Assembly (NCBI GenBank): GCA_039621445.1
Contig: CP154956.1
Coordinates: 33,143,437 to 33,207,436, forward strand
Length of the DNA stretch: 64,000 nt
Reading direction: 5' to 3'
Origin: Euglena gracilis
Taxonomy: Eukaryota > Euglenida > Euglenophyceae > Euglenales
Made by a program: the position numbers and the translations under genes. Each line of letters begins with the position of its first letter. Position 1 is the stretch's first letter. Positions 21,930 through 33,969 of the stretch are shown in pieces. Under the pieces are notes generated by a model. It was not told where the DNA came from. It saw nothing but the letters and a program-made list of their open reading frames with translations, and did no database searches.

Positions 21930-22195
21930 CTGCTCATCTGGCTTCCTTTTAAGACCCCCGGGAGTCTTACCCACCCACCCAGCCCGGCGCGAGACCCCCT
22001 CTCGGGGGGGGACCCCCCAAAATCGGGCTGTTCTGGGCATTTCCCCAATTTTTTTCGGTGCTTCGCGCCCAAACGGGGGTCCCGGGCCCCTGGGGGGGGG
22101 GGCGGTATCTTACCCCAGACCCACCCACCCAACTCCCCCCGGAAAGGGGGTGTTTTGACTGAAAAAAGAAGCCTGCTTCCCATAGCAGGCACAGG
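21930..22195. mobile_element. Foldback element with GGTGCTTCGCGCC core
   Basis: It starts TTCCTTTTAAGACCCCCGGG and ends GAAAAAAGAAGCCTGC, with C/G-rich inverted blocks and a core TTTTTTTCGGTGCTTCGCGC. The same layout recurs at 28790-29030 and 63455-63715. It is non-coding. Confidence 0.6.
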
Positions 22196-23209
22196 GCTCC
22201 TTCACCGAGCCCTGCCAGCTTCTCCAGTCCACGACCCAGGAAATGGCGGTCAACGCTTCCCAGCACCTCCCAACCTGGTTCGACTCTCCAGCATGGGGAG
22301 GCAGGGGACGGGAGAGCCCCTCTTTTGCTGGCGGACACACCCCTGAGCTGGAGTTACTACAGTTTTATGGCTGACTCATGCTTGTAGCGTCCAGCTGGGC
22401 TGCATTGCCAGGACTAAACTATAGTCTGCCGGTCAGTGACGCACCTGAAGCCGGCGCGCCAGCATGGCATCGGCATCCTCTTGCGTCTCTCGGCTGGCAC
22501 CAAAAGCAGGCCCTGGGAAGGGACATAAGGCACACATGCACAATGAGAAATGACGTTGATCCCCCGAAAAACACAAATGTATTGACCCCAACCCCTCAAT
22601 GAAAACGCCACCTTGGGGTGAGTAACTTGTGGGTTTGAAAACAAAATTGGTGGTCGAAATTTGCCAAATTTTGTCAAAATTAGCAAAATTTGGCAAATTC
22701 TGACAAACTTGCAACAAAACAAAAAAAAACCTTGTGAAACGTTCAGTTTCACATATTTGCGCCTCAGAAAACAGAGGAAAAATCACCAATTTTTATAATT
22801 CAGAATTTGCGGCTTTTATAACAAAAAAAAAGTGAAAATTGTCAAGAAAGCAATCAAACAGACGCGGTTCTCCGATCCGGTGGATGTTGGAAACCAAGCC
22901 ACCAAGGGGGTGTCGGGGTGGGTCGACCCCCCCACCTACCCACCACAGAACCGCGCAAAAATAAACTCTGACCGAAAAATCAGCCGACATCAACTAAAAT
23001 CCTACGATCCTCCCCCCAATTTCTGACTGGTCGATCTCAACCGCCTGAAAAAAATGTGGTTACAATCAGCAGAGGGGGAATTGATATCGGAGGCCTTCAA
23101 AAAAATTGCGGAAGAATTGCGGCAAAATTGTGGAAATTGCAGTTTGGGGAATTAATACGTCTGCCAATTTTTAGCTTAGGGTTAGGGTCAGGATCAAAAA
23201 AGGAGGGTG

Positions 23210-23430
23210 TTCTGGGTTTAGGTGGCGGACGCCCCCCTCCAGGGCCAGGTCTGGACCACCCCCACCCCCAGCTGCTCCACTGTTTAGGTGGGATCCCGGG
23301 CCAGAGGATCCCGGCTTCGGCACCAAGACCGAAAACTTTTTGGGAAATACCCTCAGACGACCCGATTTTTTGGGGGGGTCCCTGCCCCCCCCCCCTTGGA
23401 GGTGGCTGGGTTGGCTGGCCCCTCCAGCAC
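23210..23430. mobile_element. Foldback element, related to 21.9 kb family
   Basis: C/G-rich inverted blocks surround CCGGCTTCGGCACCAAGACC and a GAAAACTTTTTGGGAAAT segment, matching the central part of the 28.8 and 63.5 kb copies. Confidence 0.5.
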
Positions 23431-24184
23431 CTGGAAATCAAGGGGGGGACGCAACATGCACCTCCCAAAAAATGCAACAAAAAACCAAAAAAAAGCGCAA
23501 ATAAAAACAAAAAGCAAAAAACAACAAGATTCATGTGACTTAGGCGGCCGAATTCGCACTTACGGGTTTTTTCTTTAGAATTTGCGCATTTGCGCGAATG
23601 CGCAAATTTTACGAAATTCCTGGACCCTGCACCCTGCCTGACACACGGAAAACAATTTATGAACTGTGACACCCCTCTATTGGAGGGATTAACTCCCAGT
23701 AGTTTGGTGCAAATGCTGCCTACCAAGTGATGCGAATAGGGCTGATGGTGAGATTGGTGCTCTTGTACATCAAATAGGAGAGAGGCACACACCCCTTGTA
23801 ACGACACTTGGAAATGGTACTGACGTGCTGGCTGAACTGACTGTGATACTGCTGCCGCCAATAAGAACGCACTGAGCCTCATTAGATCACATGCTACAGA
23901 CTACGTCAGCCAGCCATCACGCAACTGATTTGTGTTTGTGGGCGCATTTGCGCAAATAAAAAAATTTACGTTTGTGGGCGCATTTGCGCAAATAAAACGT
24001 AAACCGATGATAAAATGACCTGTTTGTGGGCGCCAATGCGCCCATAAACAAATTTGGTGGTGCGCATTTGCCCAAATGCGCACACCAACAAAGTTATGAT
24101 TATTTGTGCAAATACGCAAATAAACATGATTTTTACTTTCCATGTTAAAAGACACCAATGAGGAACATGACCATGCTTGTGCTT

Positions 24185-24470
24185 ACCAACCGGGGGGGGG
24201 AGGGGGGGGTGCCATAGGGTGCCTGCCCCTAGCAGGCACACCCCCCCCCGGGGGGATAGGGGTCCGGGGGGGGGGGGGACCCAAAAAATTTTCATTGAAA
24301 ATGAGTTTTTCCGGGCCCCCGGCGCCTTCGACGCCGGGGTCGAAGGGGGGTGCCTGCTAGGGGCAGGCACCCCCCAAAACCCCACCCCCCCCCGGGGGGG
24401 GTCGGATCGGGTGCTAGGGGTGCCTGCCCCCAGCACCCCCCCCCCGTGGGGTAGGCACCCGACTAAGCAC
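24185..24470. mobile_element. Foldback element, family of 12.5 kb
   Basis: The edges CAACCGGGGGGG and GGCACCCGACTAA are like those at 12.5 kb. It contains GTGCCTGCCCCTAGCAGGCAC and CCGGCGCCTTCGACGCCGG hairpins. It lies inside the palindrome cluster region. Confidence 0.65.
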
Positions 24471-24670
24471 AAGCCTGAACATGACCCTACGAGGTTTTAA
24501 AACGTGATGGGCATGTTGGTACACGCAATTGCGCAAATAAACACAATTACATTTGCGCGCGCATTTTCCGCAACTGCGCAAATAAACATTTAATACACCG
24601 CTTCAAAATGATGTGTTTGAGCGAGCTGTAACGCACACAAACAAAGTTGTGTGTATTTGCGCAAATGCGC

Positions 24671-25257
24671 GCACCAACACACATCAGTTTTGCGATACCA
24701 TCTCCTCCTCCGTGACAGCTGGCGAACGCAATTCCTTACGCCAACCATTGATTTGTACCACAATTACGTGGCGATGAAATTTGTGGTGAGAGGTAGTGTG
24801 TGGAACACGACATGTGACTGGCCAAAATTTGCCTGCCTTATGTGTGTACATTTGTACTGCTGTTACCCGGCTCGAACGGCCTGTTCCTTTGGTGGCATCT
24901 GTTTGGCAGTTAAATGCCATGAATTGATGACGTGCAAACGACCAGTGACTGTTCGACACCTTTTCTGCAACTGTACTGTGTTGCAAGAAGTCAAAATTTG
25001 GCACCTGAAATACCCTGGATGTGTCGGGCCGGAGTCTGTTTTCTGGTTTTTATCCATCATTTTCCCCTTGAAATACGTAAAACACACCAGTTTTTGTGCA
25101 TAATTTGAGGGGAGTGAATCCCACCGCCTTCATGCCACCAATCCAGTGGTAAAGGTTCAACAATTCCTTGCACCCAAAGTAACGGGTGCTTCAGGACCAC
25201 CTTTCTCCGGCTGCTGGTTGCCATGCACTGGCACCACGTCATACCCTAGTCTCATAC
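24671..25257. other. No recognised gene
   Basis: The segment from 24651 to 25103 is open on plus, with a Cys-rich frame lacking any spacing I know, and its start lies in a palindrome copy. It is treated as an intron of the large minus-strand gene. Confidence 0.3.
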
Positions 25258-25475
25258 CCCGGTTGCAGGGTATAACGTGGCCGCTAAAGCTGGGTGTTGT
25301 TGCATCGGGGGGGGGGGATGCCAGTCTGGTGGGTGCTGAAGCATCAGCAGCTGATGTGGCTGCAGCAGCAGAGCCGAGGCCGCAGGCCAGTGGCAGGGCC
25401 CTTGGGATCCTAAAATTGGTGCTGGTGGACGTGCACCGTTACTGGGTGGCTGCGCACCCACCTTCAGGAGATCCG
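25258..25475 (-). CDS. Exon K of large Pro/Gln-rich gene
   Basis: It reads ADLLKVGAQPPSNGARPPAP and continues with LLLQPHQLLMLQHPPDWHPP and MQQHPALAATLYPATG. The upstream border is GGAGACAG; its first two bases complete the codon left by exon J. Downstream GGG is followed by GTATGAG. An 11-C run is read in frame. It is Pro/Gln/His-rich like its neighbours. Confidence 0.5.
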
Positions 25476-26199
25476 CTGTCTCCATCTTTTGTGGGACCTG
25501 TCAATGGTCCAAAAACGGCACCATAATACCATGTGCCGGAGGAGACGGTGTGGTCATTTGGGCTGAACCCATTCAGAAGCCACTAAGGGCGGTTGTTTGA
25601 GCGCCAAATGAAATCGCGTTTTGCACCTCCATTAGTTGTTCATTTGTGCATTTGCGCGCATCACGTCGTTTTTTGGGGCGCAAATGCGCAAATAAACCAG
25701 ATGTAAATTGTGCAGTTTCTTTACGCAGTTTATTTGTGCATTTGCGCCCACAAACAATGTGATTTGCGCAAATGCGCAAATAAACCACTCTGCTGCTGGT
25801 GTTTGACAATTGTGTTTCCGTCACACTGTTCTTCTCTGTGTTTATTTGCGCATTTGCGCAAATAAACACAGAACATGTTTGTTTGCGCATTTGCGCAAAT
25901 GCGCGCATAAACATAATTTTGTTTGTGCGCGCATTTGCGCCCATAAGCGTATGTGTCGACAAACAGTGTGACAAACCCACCAACTGGACGGCCCGTTGGT
26001 CTGCACACTCACGGCACCTTTGTCACGCCATTTTTTGACGGCGTCAGTTCATGGGTACTGAAGCCCAATCCTTGAAGGACATGTTTATGTTTATTTGCGC
26101 AATTGTGCAAATAAACATAAACATGTTGGTGTGCGCATTTGCGCAAATAAACACAATATTTTGTCCTTCCAGTGTTTGGCTTCTTCTGCAGGGTTCTTT

Positions 26200-26814
26200 G
26201 CCACAAAACTGGTTGTGCGGATCCCGGTTATAAGCCGGGTGTGAGACACCCGTCCCTTCATTCCCTGCGGACCCTATTTCTTCCCCCCTGCGCTTCCCTT
26301 GCCCAACACCCCTCACTTGCCTTCCCTCCCCTATGTCCTTCCCGCCGGCTTGGTCACACCACACCCACACCCCCCGGCACCTCCTCCCCACGCTTTAACA
26401 AACAACCCAAAAACACCACACCAAGGCGCCGCAAGCAACGGAGTCCGGCAAAAACCCAGGACGCACACCGCCTGCAGCTCGGGCACACCCAGGGACACAG
26501 CCGAAAGAAGCAACAAGGGCAGCAAAGGTCCCATTCCTTTGCCGCTTTTTTGCGTTTTTTTTTCTCTTTTGGTCGGCAAGGTCCCAGGGGTTTCGACGTA
26601 CAAAGTCCATTCCCGCACCCCCCCCAAAACACCATTTTTCGCCAAAGTATACCGCCAAAAACAGAATTTCGATCATTTTTTGCACTCTCTTGTCAACGTG
26701 ATTTCAAACCCCCCGGGGTCATACAGCCGAATCAAAAGAGGATCAAAAAAATTTGCGCATGTGCGCAAATCAAAATAAAAAAGCTTAAATGCGAATTCGG
26801 CTGCCTAAGTGTGA
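26200..26814. other. No recognised gene
   Basis: The frame is open and Pro/Arg/Gln-rich on plus (26172-26560), but there is no domain and no splice phase with neighbours. It is treated as intron. Confidence 0.3.
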
Positions 26815-27085
26815 AATACTTTAGGAGCTCCCCTTGGATGCCCACTGTCTGCTGGAGAGGGCGTTCTGCTGGAGAAAGTTTTTGGCTCCGCTGGGTGAAA
26901 TTTTTCATTTTACATAAAAATAAGCATTCTGTTGGTCCAAAAAAATGAAAATTGGACAAAAAACTGACAAAAAATTTGGTCTCAGGGGAAGGGAAATTGC
27001 GGCAACGAAAAATTTTTCACAATCAAAAAAATTCCGGCAAAAATCCAAAATCGCCGGCAAAAAAACACAAAAAACGGGGAAAACA
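26815..27085. repeat. Dispersed repeat, copy 2
   Basis: Copy of the 17815-18110 repeat; AGGAGCTCCCC and CATTTTACATAAAAAT are the longest shared words. Confidence 0.5.
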
Positions 27086-27632
27086 GAATTTTTGCCAAAA
27101 TAGAAAAGCACAAAATAAAACGCATAAACAGCGCAAAGAAATCCTGAAACCCCACGGATGGGTGGTTTGACCACCCCCCGCCCCCCATCCCGAAACCCCA
27201 TGGATTTGTGGATGGGTGGGGGTCTGACCACCCGCCCCCCCCCACAAGGCCTCCCCATATTTCTATGCCTTTTTTTATCAAAAGCCTCCTTCATCAGCTC
27301 CTTCAGCTCAGAAGGAATTTTCCTTGCCCGGCGCTATGGTGGGTCAGTGGGCGACCCCCCACCTGCCCCCATGCTGGTGGGTGGGGGGGGTCCAACCCCC
27401 CACCAACCTGTTCCCGAAACATAGGCTGTCGGACCCTCCCTACTCACGGTGGCAGTTTGTAAAGCAAAGCTCCTTTGGCGCAAAAAGCGAAATTCTTTTG
27501 GCGGAAACAAATGTTTCTGGTTGATTGTTTGGTCCAAATTTAAGAAATTTAGCAACGCCTTGCGTGGATTGATTGAAACCAAAGCTGCTTGAATTGGGGG
27601 GGGTGGAGTGTCACAGAAGGGGAAAGCAATAC

Positions 27633-27741
27633 CTGCAGTGGGCGAATGGTAAGTCGGGGGAGGCGAGTGGTGGGTGTCCCGTCGTCGGGAGGCAGCATCC
27701 TGCTCCTGGGCCTGCAGCATCCTCGCTAGGCGAGCGTCCTC
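27633..27741 (-). CDS. Exon J of large Pro/Gln-rich gene
   Basis: It reads EDARLARMLQAQEQDAASRR and then DTHHSPPPTYHSPTA. The borders are excellent: TTCTCCATTCAG before, GCAG then GTATTG after. It starts in phase 0 directly after exon I, giving a continuous acidic/amphipathic helix across the junction, and leaves one base. The LARMLQ segment resembles ubiquitin-interacting-type helices, but that is only a resemblance. Confidence 0.65.
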
Positions 27742-30700
27742 CTGAATGGAGAAGCCATTGTCAGGTTCAGTTCAGGTTCGGGTTCAGGCAAAAACATGGC
27801 CGCCCACTCCTTTTCTGAATAAACCCAAGCAGGCTTTGCTTAAAGACCCCAAAGGGGTTGGTTCACTGGCCACCAATTTTACTGGCCGAAAAAAATCAAT
27901 CTTTTCGAAAATTGCCCGAAACCGATGGGAAACTGCACGGACCCCCCCCCCGGGACCCAAACCAACCACGGGGCCCGCGGCCTGTATACACCCCACATGC
28001 CCCCAGGGCAGAACGGGAAGGCCTGGTGGGACCCCCCACCCGGGAGGTGGGGGGGGGTCGACCCCCCCACCCACCACACCATTTTCACCGATTTTGGGAA
28101 AAGGGGATTTTGGCCGGAAAATTTTTTGAAGTTTTTTTTTGAAAAATGAACCCACAACACATGATTTTTTGATGGAAAACCACATTTTTTCACAAAAAAA
28201 ATCTCAAAAAAATCAGGGTTAAAAATTGATTGTTTTTAGCAGGGGGGTGAAAAAAACGAAGGTCAAAAAAGTGGGCCAAAGCTTGGCACAGTCAAATTTT
28301 ACTGACATTTTTTCTCTTTGAAATTTTTCGGACTTTCAATAGCATTTTTTTGCTTCAAAAACCTCTCAAAATCAAAATTTTTGAAAATGTTGATTTTTTG
28401 GAAGGTGTGAATAAATGGGGTTTGTGCGGCTTTTGGTGGGTACCTCCCATGTGGGTCCCAAAAATGGGTCAAAAAAAAACACCCGGCGCCGGAAAATTTT
28501 TTTCGGGTCCAAAAATTGGTGCTCCCGGAAATACGGGAAGAGGTGGTGGGGGGGGAGGGTGGTCGCCCCCCCCCCCCACCCACCACCCTGCTGTTCGGCC
28601 GATTTCCGTTCTGCCCTGCATGCCCCCGGCCCCTCTGGACCGTTTTTTGGGCCTGTACCAGGCCCCCAAAAAGGGGTTCCCAAAAGACTTGCACCCCACT
28701 AGAAATTGCACTTGCCAAAATTTGGACTTAATTTAATTGCAGTCGAACTCCCCCCAGAAACCCCCCCTCCCAAACTTTGCAGCTTTGTGTTGGGCTTCTT
28801 TTTACGACCCCAGGAAGTCCCACCGACCCACCCAGCCCGGCACGGGCCCCCAGGGGGGGACCCAAAAATTGGGCCATCTGAGGGCATTTCCCAAAGAAAT
28901 TTTTTCGGCGCTTTGCACCGAAACCCATACCCGGGCCTCCGGCCTGGGACCCCCCCCCTCTGGGGGGGTCTGGCCCCGGACCCCCCCCCCCCAGGGGGTC
29001 TTCTGTCTTTTGAAGAAGCCTGCTTTGCGTGCCCAAATAAATTTGTGGGGCTGAGGGCCTTGAAATTTCACCCAATATAAAAACTCCTCTCCGTGGGAAT
29101 GCCGACAGGCGCCACATGAGCATCGACAGATGGAAAATATCCAATGCAATTTCATTATTTCATCATTTTGTGACAGTTTTAGGTGATGTTTGGCACTTTT
29201 TGTCCAAAAAAATGTCATGTTGATGATCAGCTTGGAATTAAAAATGGTGAAAATTGAGCAAAATAGAGGGCAAACTTGCATAAACGCTTTTGGTTGTGGA
29301 AGTTTGATTCCTCTGCCTAAATATAACCCCTCAACATAAAATCTCGGGTTTTGGAATTTACGCCCAAATATAAAACTGGGGCCACCACAAGTTTTCTTGT
29401 CTCTGTGCTGCCCTATCAGGTGAAATGTGAACTGAGACTCCCCCTCTGTTCTGTATTTTGACAGAATTTCAAGACATTTCGTTAGAAATTTCATCAACCC
29501 GAAGGTTACCACTTCCTCTGTTCTTTATGCGATACTTTGCATCATTTTCTGCAACCTGTTTTATTTTCTTCCATTTGGAATTATGTTCAAAATATGTCTG
29601 GCCACGTTTCTTTCAGGACGTTTGCGATTTGTCCCTTTTCAAACTCTGGAATCTGGCTGTCTTCTATGTGCCCCATTGCAAAAACGAGGTTCTAAATTCG
29701 GTCACCAAATTGAGGACCTGGGTTGGGTGCTTCATTTGGGAGGTTACTATTATGTGGCATGTTCACCACTGCTTATGCTCAGTTTACACTTCACCCTGGA
29801 GGTAAATGAGTGGCTTTTGGAGTGACGGACAGGCTTTGGTCTGGATCCCCCTGCCCGGGGCTGTACAAAAAAGCCTGACAGGGGGGGTCGACCCCCCCAA
29901 CCCACCATGGCACAGCCCAAAACAAAATTCCTTCGGCGCAAGGAGGGGGGAACTGCCCATGTAAATTTTGCCGGGGCAGGCGCCAAACAGACCAGTCCAC
30001 TAACTTTTGCAGGGGGCGAAGCTGTTGGGGGGTGGTTCATTGCGAACCGAGAAAAACGGACCGGAACCGCAGGCATTTTTATGTGATTCTCTCGGTGCTC
30101 ACATGTTGGTTGGCACTGTTGGCCCCTCTGATTGCATCAGCCCCTCGCATTTGGGGGGAAATCGATCGTCAACTCAACAACAAAATTGTCCTTGATGCAA
30201 TGGCTGCAATACCAACAGCAGCGTATGCTGTCCAGGCTTCTTTTTTATCAACCGGACCAACCGGAGGGGGAGGGAGATGTGTTGTGCTCTGCCTTTCCGT
30301 AGCAGGCACCACGGTCGGTTTTTGGGGCCCGGCGCCTGCCAACTGAGCCAATTTTTTCCCCTTTAAACCAATCAGTTTTGGGCTTCCTTCCTTCCTTCCT
30401 GGCCTTCCAGGGGGCACCCATTCAGCATGCCCAGGGGGGAGTCCCTGCACGGGCTCACTCCACTTTTCGAGAAAACCAGTCAGTCACTTGTTTCCAGGAA
30501 ACCAGTCAGTCACTACACCCCCGGGGGGGGGGGGGTCGGCCACTCTGGAATCCAAAGGAAATTTGACCAAAAACATGCAAAAAAGGCTAAAAATTTTTCC
30601 GGCGCCTTTGGCTATTTGTTTTTTGCCGACCCCTCCCAGGGGGGGGGTGCGGGCCAAAAATCAACAAAATAGAAAAAGCACCCGGTTCCCTTGTGAAACG

Positions 30701-31170
30701 TTCAAGGGATGGCCGGAACTCATTTCGTCTTCCATTTCAAGATCATGCGGGAAAATTGAAGAGAAAATTAAAAGAACTCTGGAAAAATTGTAAAAAAATG
30801 CGGAAAAATTGCAGGTATCAATTCCCCCCCAACCTGCTGTGAGGTGACTGTGAGATCAGATCCAACAAAGTTTGGTAAAACCCTTGACGGCTTTGAAAAT
30901 GTTCAGAATTTTTTTTAAAAAAAACAACCCATCCACTCAGATGCAAGTTTACCCGTCCACCCAGATGCAAGTTTGTTTTAAATTAAACCGTAAGCTCCGT
31001 GGGCAACAAAAAGCAAAACAGAAAACACGCTGTTGCTCATTGACTCCAGACTATCACCCTCCACTGGGGTCAAATTTGGTGCTCTTCAGTGCCTACCCAG
31101 ACATACTCCCAAAAGAAAAAAAAACAACCAAGCCAGCAGGGAAACAGCTTCCCTCCCCAGCATCGCACAC
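27742..31170. other. 3.4-kb intron filled with foldbacks
   Basis: It contains C/G palindromes at 27950-28080 and 28540-28600, a foldback of the 21.9 kb family (28785-29035), a GGGTCGACCCC palindrome at 29880-29905, and CAGTCAGTCAC repeats at 30475-30520. Similar CAGTCAGTCAC repeats lie near 18860-18900 and 62850-63100. No exon was recognised in it. Confidence 0.45.
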
Positions 31171-31332
31171 CTCTTCCTGGGCCTTCTTTCTTTCCAGCTC
31201 GACAGTAGATGACGACGGCAATTGGTTGACACTGGCAAAGGTCGGGGCGGCAAAGGTCGGGGCGGTCTCTTTCCCCCCAAGATCCTCCTGCATCTTTCTG
31301 GCCAAGACCTCATCCTCGTGTTCTTGGCGTGC
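31171..31332 (-). CDS. Exon I of large Pro/Gln-rich gene
   Basis: It has 54 codons in phase 0-0, reading ARQEHEDEVLARKMQEDLGG, then APTFAAPTFASVNQLPSSST and VELERKKAQEE. The borders are CCCCTCCAG before and GAAGAG then GTGTGC after. The EDEVLARKMQEDL helix has an acidic patch then a hydrophobic face, as in ubiquitin-interacting motifs. A 15-bp tandem repeat (AAAGGTCGGGGCGGC on plus) encodes the APTFA duplication. Confidence 0.7.
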
Positions 31333-31891
31333 CTGGAGGGGATGGCATATCCTGCCAGTGCATCCAGCACCCTCCGCCACCCCAACCCATCCGCAGGGGG
31401 TCACTTCTCCCGCTTTCAAAAGGTGTTGCTACAAACCACTTTGAGAGCGAAGGGAACCTCAAAAACAAACCCTTTCAGGGAGCATTCTTTTCCACTTTTT
31501 CCAGGAGAGCCAAAAAGTATGAAGTTAAAAATGATGCACATTAGTGAACCCTTGCATAATTTCCAAAACTACTTTTGTGATATGCAAAAAAATATGTGTT
31601 TTCTTACAAGATAGAGCAAATTTGTGAGGTGTGTGCAAAATTTGGGGAATGTGATTTTGGAGACCAAAGTTGGGTCCTTGGGGACAGTTATTCGGAGTAT
31701 CGTTTGGGGAACGCAAAAAAAAAAGGAAAACAAATGAAGTGCACCCAAAATTCCACGTTTTGTTCTGAAATCACATGTCTGGAGAGCCCCACCACCCATG
31801 GGGTTTCCAGGATTCCCGTTCAACCTTCTGACCAATTGGTTTGGATGAATGAAATTGACATTACAAAACAAATTACATAGCATCAGCACAC

Positions 31892-32046
31892 CCGAATAAT
31901 TTCTGCCTCTTTCTTCTTGTGTTCCTCGATTTTCTTGCGGAGCGCTTCGATCTTCGCTGTTGTGTCCTCCAGTGCTGCTTGGGCAGAGGGAACAATGGGA
32001 CCTGGAGGTGCCCCACTGGCAGGGGTTAATGGGATTGAGGGCAACG
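31892..32046 (-). CDS. Exon H of large Pro/Gln-rich gene, coiled coil
   Basis: It reads LPSIPLTPASGAPPGPIVPS, then ALEDTTAKIEALRKKIEEHK and KKEAEIIR. Heptad spacing (I, L, I) indicates a coiled coil leading into the helical exon I. It needs one base from exon G (supplied) and ends in phase 0 with CGG then GTGTGC. Confidence 0.65.
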
Positions 32047-32114
32047 CTTGAGATGGCTTTGTGAGGCTGGACCAGCGTTTGGTGTAAATCCAGCTGGGGA
32101 GCCTTATTCCCCCA

Positions 32115-32463
32115 GTAAACCTCCCCATTGATAACCCCCATCCAACTTATAACCCCCCCATTTATGAAACCCCTCTCGGGCCGACCAACCAAACCGGGAC
32201 TTATAACCCCCCCCTCGGGGAAGAAAAATGAAACGATTTTTTTCAGCCACAAACCACACACATACTGATTGTTTGGCAATTTTTTGAGACCGACCATCAT
32301 CAAAAATGCCATTTTTGTCCAAATTTGCAGAAAATTGCCAATTTGGGGGGTTTCGGTCATTTTGGGGGGGGGGGTCGGATTTTCACCAAAAATCCCCCCC
32401 TTCGACCGACCAACCAAACTGGATCCTATAAAACCCAGGGGTGTTTATAAGTGGGGGGGTTTA
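32115..32463. mobile_element. Inverted-repeat element, about 350 bp
   Basis: The ends resemble GTAAACC(C/T)CCCCA..TTATAA in opposite orientation. Inside are GACCGACCAACCAAAC repeats and TTATAACCCCCC words. It is non-coding and the borders are approximate. Confidence 0.4.
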
Positions 32464-33322
32464 CACACTTGGCAAATAAACGTTGTTCTCTTCTCGACTT
32501 CTGGAAATCGTTTTATTTGTTTGCAAATCTTGCTGGTCACTGATTCAGCTGACCCAAGGCATTCCAGTTTTTGAATGCGATTACGATACCGGTGTCGTGC
32601 AACAGCTAGCTTCGCCAAAGACAATTTCTTTGGGCATGGCCCCAATATGGTGGCCCCCAACAGTATCAAAGGATGAGACCCCCCCCCCATAATCCTGTCT
32701 GAAGGGGGGCGGGGTGGTCTGACCCTCCCCATACAAAGACAACACTCAGTTAGTATGCTCCTGGGCGTCCCTTTCTAATTACTGTGCTTCTGCAAATGAA
32801 AGTCCTGTTGGATATTTTTGACGTTTTAAATTCTTTCTGGTGTGGTTTGATCACAGGTCTGGCCAATTCAAGTGAAAAAACCTGTTGGGAGGGAAAACTC
32901 CACTTGTGTGTATGGAACCCAGAAAAAAAATCCACAATCAGACACACGTGACATCATGTGGCGCCCGTACTTAAATGTGTGTAGGGTGCGTTGGGGGGGA
33001 TTTTTGTGGGGGGTTGGGGGGGTATGCGGGGGGCACTGTGTGGGAGTGTGGTGAGTGGAAGGTTGTGCATGGAAGGGGTCGCCCCCCCCACCCCAGGCGA
33101 GGCTGAAGACCAAGCAAATCCATCATGCATAAGGAATTCTTCCCACATGGGAGTATGTGAGGGGGTATGTGGAGGGGTGTGGGGGTTGGGGGGAGCACTC
33201 TGGGACATTGTGAGGGCTCCTCTTGATGCCATCACTCCCAGAGACGCAGGCAGCTGAAGGCGCCAGAGGCACTTTGCATATGTTCTGTTGCTAGCTTCTC
33301 TGCGGGCCACAGCCCATTCCAC
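32464..33322. other. Intron, no recognised gene
   Basis: It contains GGTCGCCCCCCCCACCCC blocks and TTCCCACATGGGAGTATGTG. Nothing coding is supported. Confidence 0.35.
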
Positions 33323-33569
33323 CCTGGCCATAGGGAACTGCTGGGGCAGGGGCCGGGGGAGGGGGGGCTGCGGAGGGGAAGTAGGTGCCGCTGGGGACCA
33401 GCTGGACCGCCCCAGGGGGAGGGGCGGGCATCATCGGAGTGGGAACCGCCGCTGTGGCGGGTGGAGGAAGGTACTGCAGGGAGGAACCGGCGTAGGGGTC
33501 GGCGGGGTGATATGGCGGTGGCATGGGGTAGGGGTGTGGCGCTGGTGCGGGAGGCATGGGTTGGGGAAC
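33323..33569 (-). CDS. Exon G of large Pro/Gln-rich gene
   Basis: It has 82 codons and one leftover base. It is very Pro-, Ala-, Tyr-rich: VPQPMPPAPAPHPYPMPPPY, PADPYAGSSLQYLPPPATAA, and AAPPPPAPAPAVPYGQ. Borders are TGCCGTCAG before and CCAGG then GTGGAA after. It is a low-complexity scaffold-like segment. Confidence 0.6.
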
Positions 33570-33892
33570 CTGACGGCAGGCAGGAGAAGGCATATTGAAG
33601 CCCAACGGCCTGCAGTGAGTGAAAACATTGTTGACCCCGCATTACTGCAAACAGAGTGCTGCCTTTGGGGAAGCAAGGGTCCATTGCCTGAAGCTGCCAT
33701 CAGTGGCACTCCAATTAATTTTCTGGCCTTCTTTGCTATTGAGCCCAAGGCTTTTGCCCATTTCCACCGACGTTGAGCGATTATCATCTACTTTTAGCCA
33801 TTTCAAACCTGTCCCAAGTTGGAAAAAAACATGCATTTTACTGAGGTTTTGGACTCAGCAGGGGGGTGGAGAAACTGCACATGGGCCGGTCA

Positions 33893-33965
33893 AAAACTGC
33901 ACTGCAAAAAACTGCAAAAAACTGCAAAAAACTGCAAAAAAACTGCAAAAAACTGCACTTCAACA
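33893..33965. repeat. Subterminal ACTGCAAAAA array, left
   Basis: Six to seven copies of ACTGCAAAAA(A) in direct orientation, mirroring the right-end array of the same element. Such subterminal repeats often bind a transposase; no protein is assigned here. Confidence 0.8.
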
Positions 33966-33969
33966 AAAC

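Larger units (their letters stand above)
23573..26160. repeat. Dispersed palindrome TTTGCGCAAATGCGCAAATAAA
   Basis: About fifteen copies of a 25-45 bp palindromic unit built from TTTGCGCATTTGCGCAAAT, usually followed by AAACA, lie in four clusters: 23573-23615, 23935-24125, 24515-24675 and 25630-26160. A related copy is at 26750. Because the unit is self-complementary and stop-poor, it creates false frames reading ICANAQINT-like peptides on both strands; these are not genes. Confidence 0.8.

Noticed and set aside
22260-22300. GGTTCGACTC, resembling a tRNA T-loop
   Set aside because: No acceptor, D-arm or anticodon stem can be paired around it.
24651-25103. Cys-rich 150-codon plus-strand ORF
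   Set aside because: No recognisable Cys spacing; its start is a palindromic repeat copy and it lies in an intron of the opposite-strand gene.
23935-26160. Cys/Asn-rich ORFs (ICANAQINT-like)
   Set aside because: They are readings of the palindromic GCGCAAAT repeat and occur on both strands.
27158-28720. Several Pro/Gly-rich ORFs on both strands
   Set aside because: All run through C(n)/G(n) palindromes, which are open in most frames on both strands.
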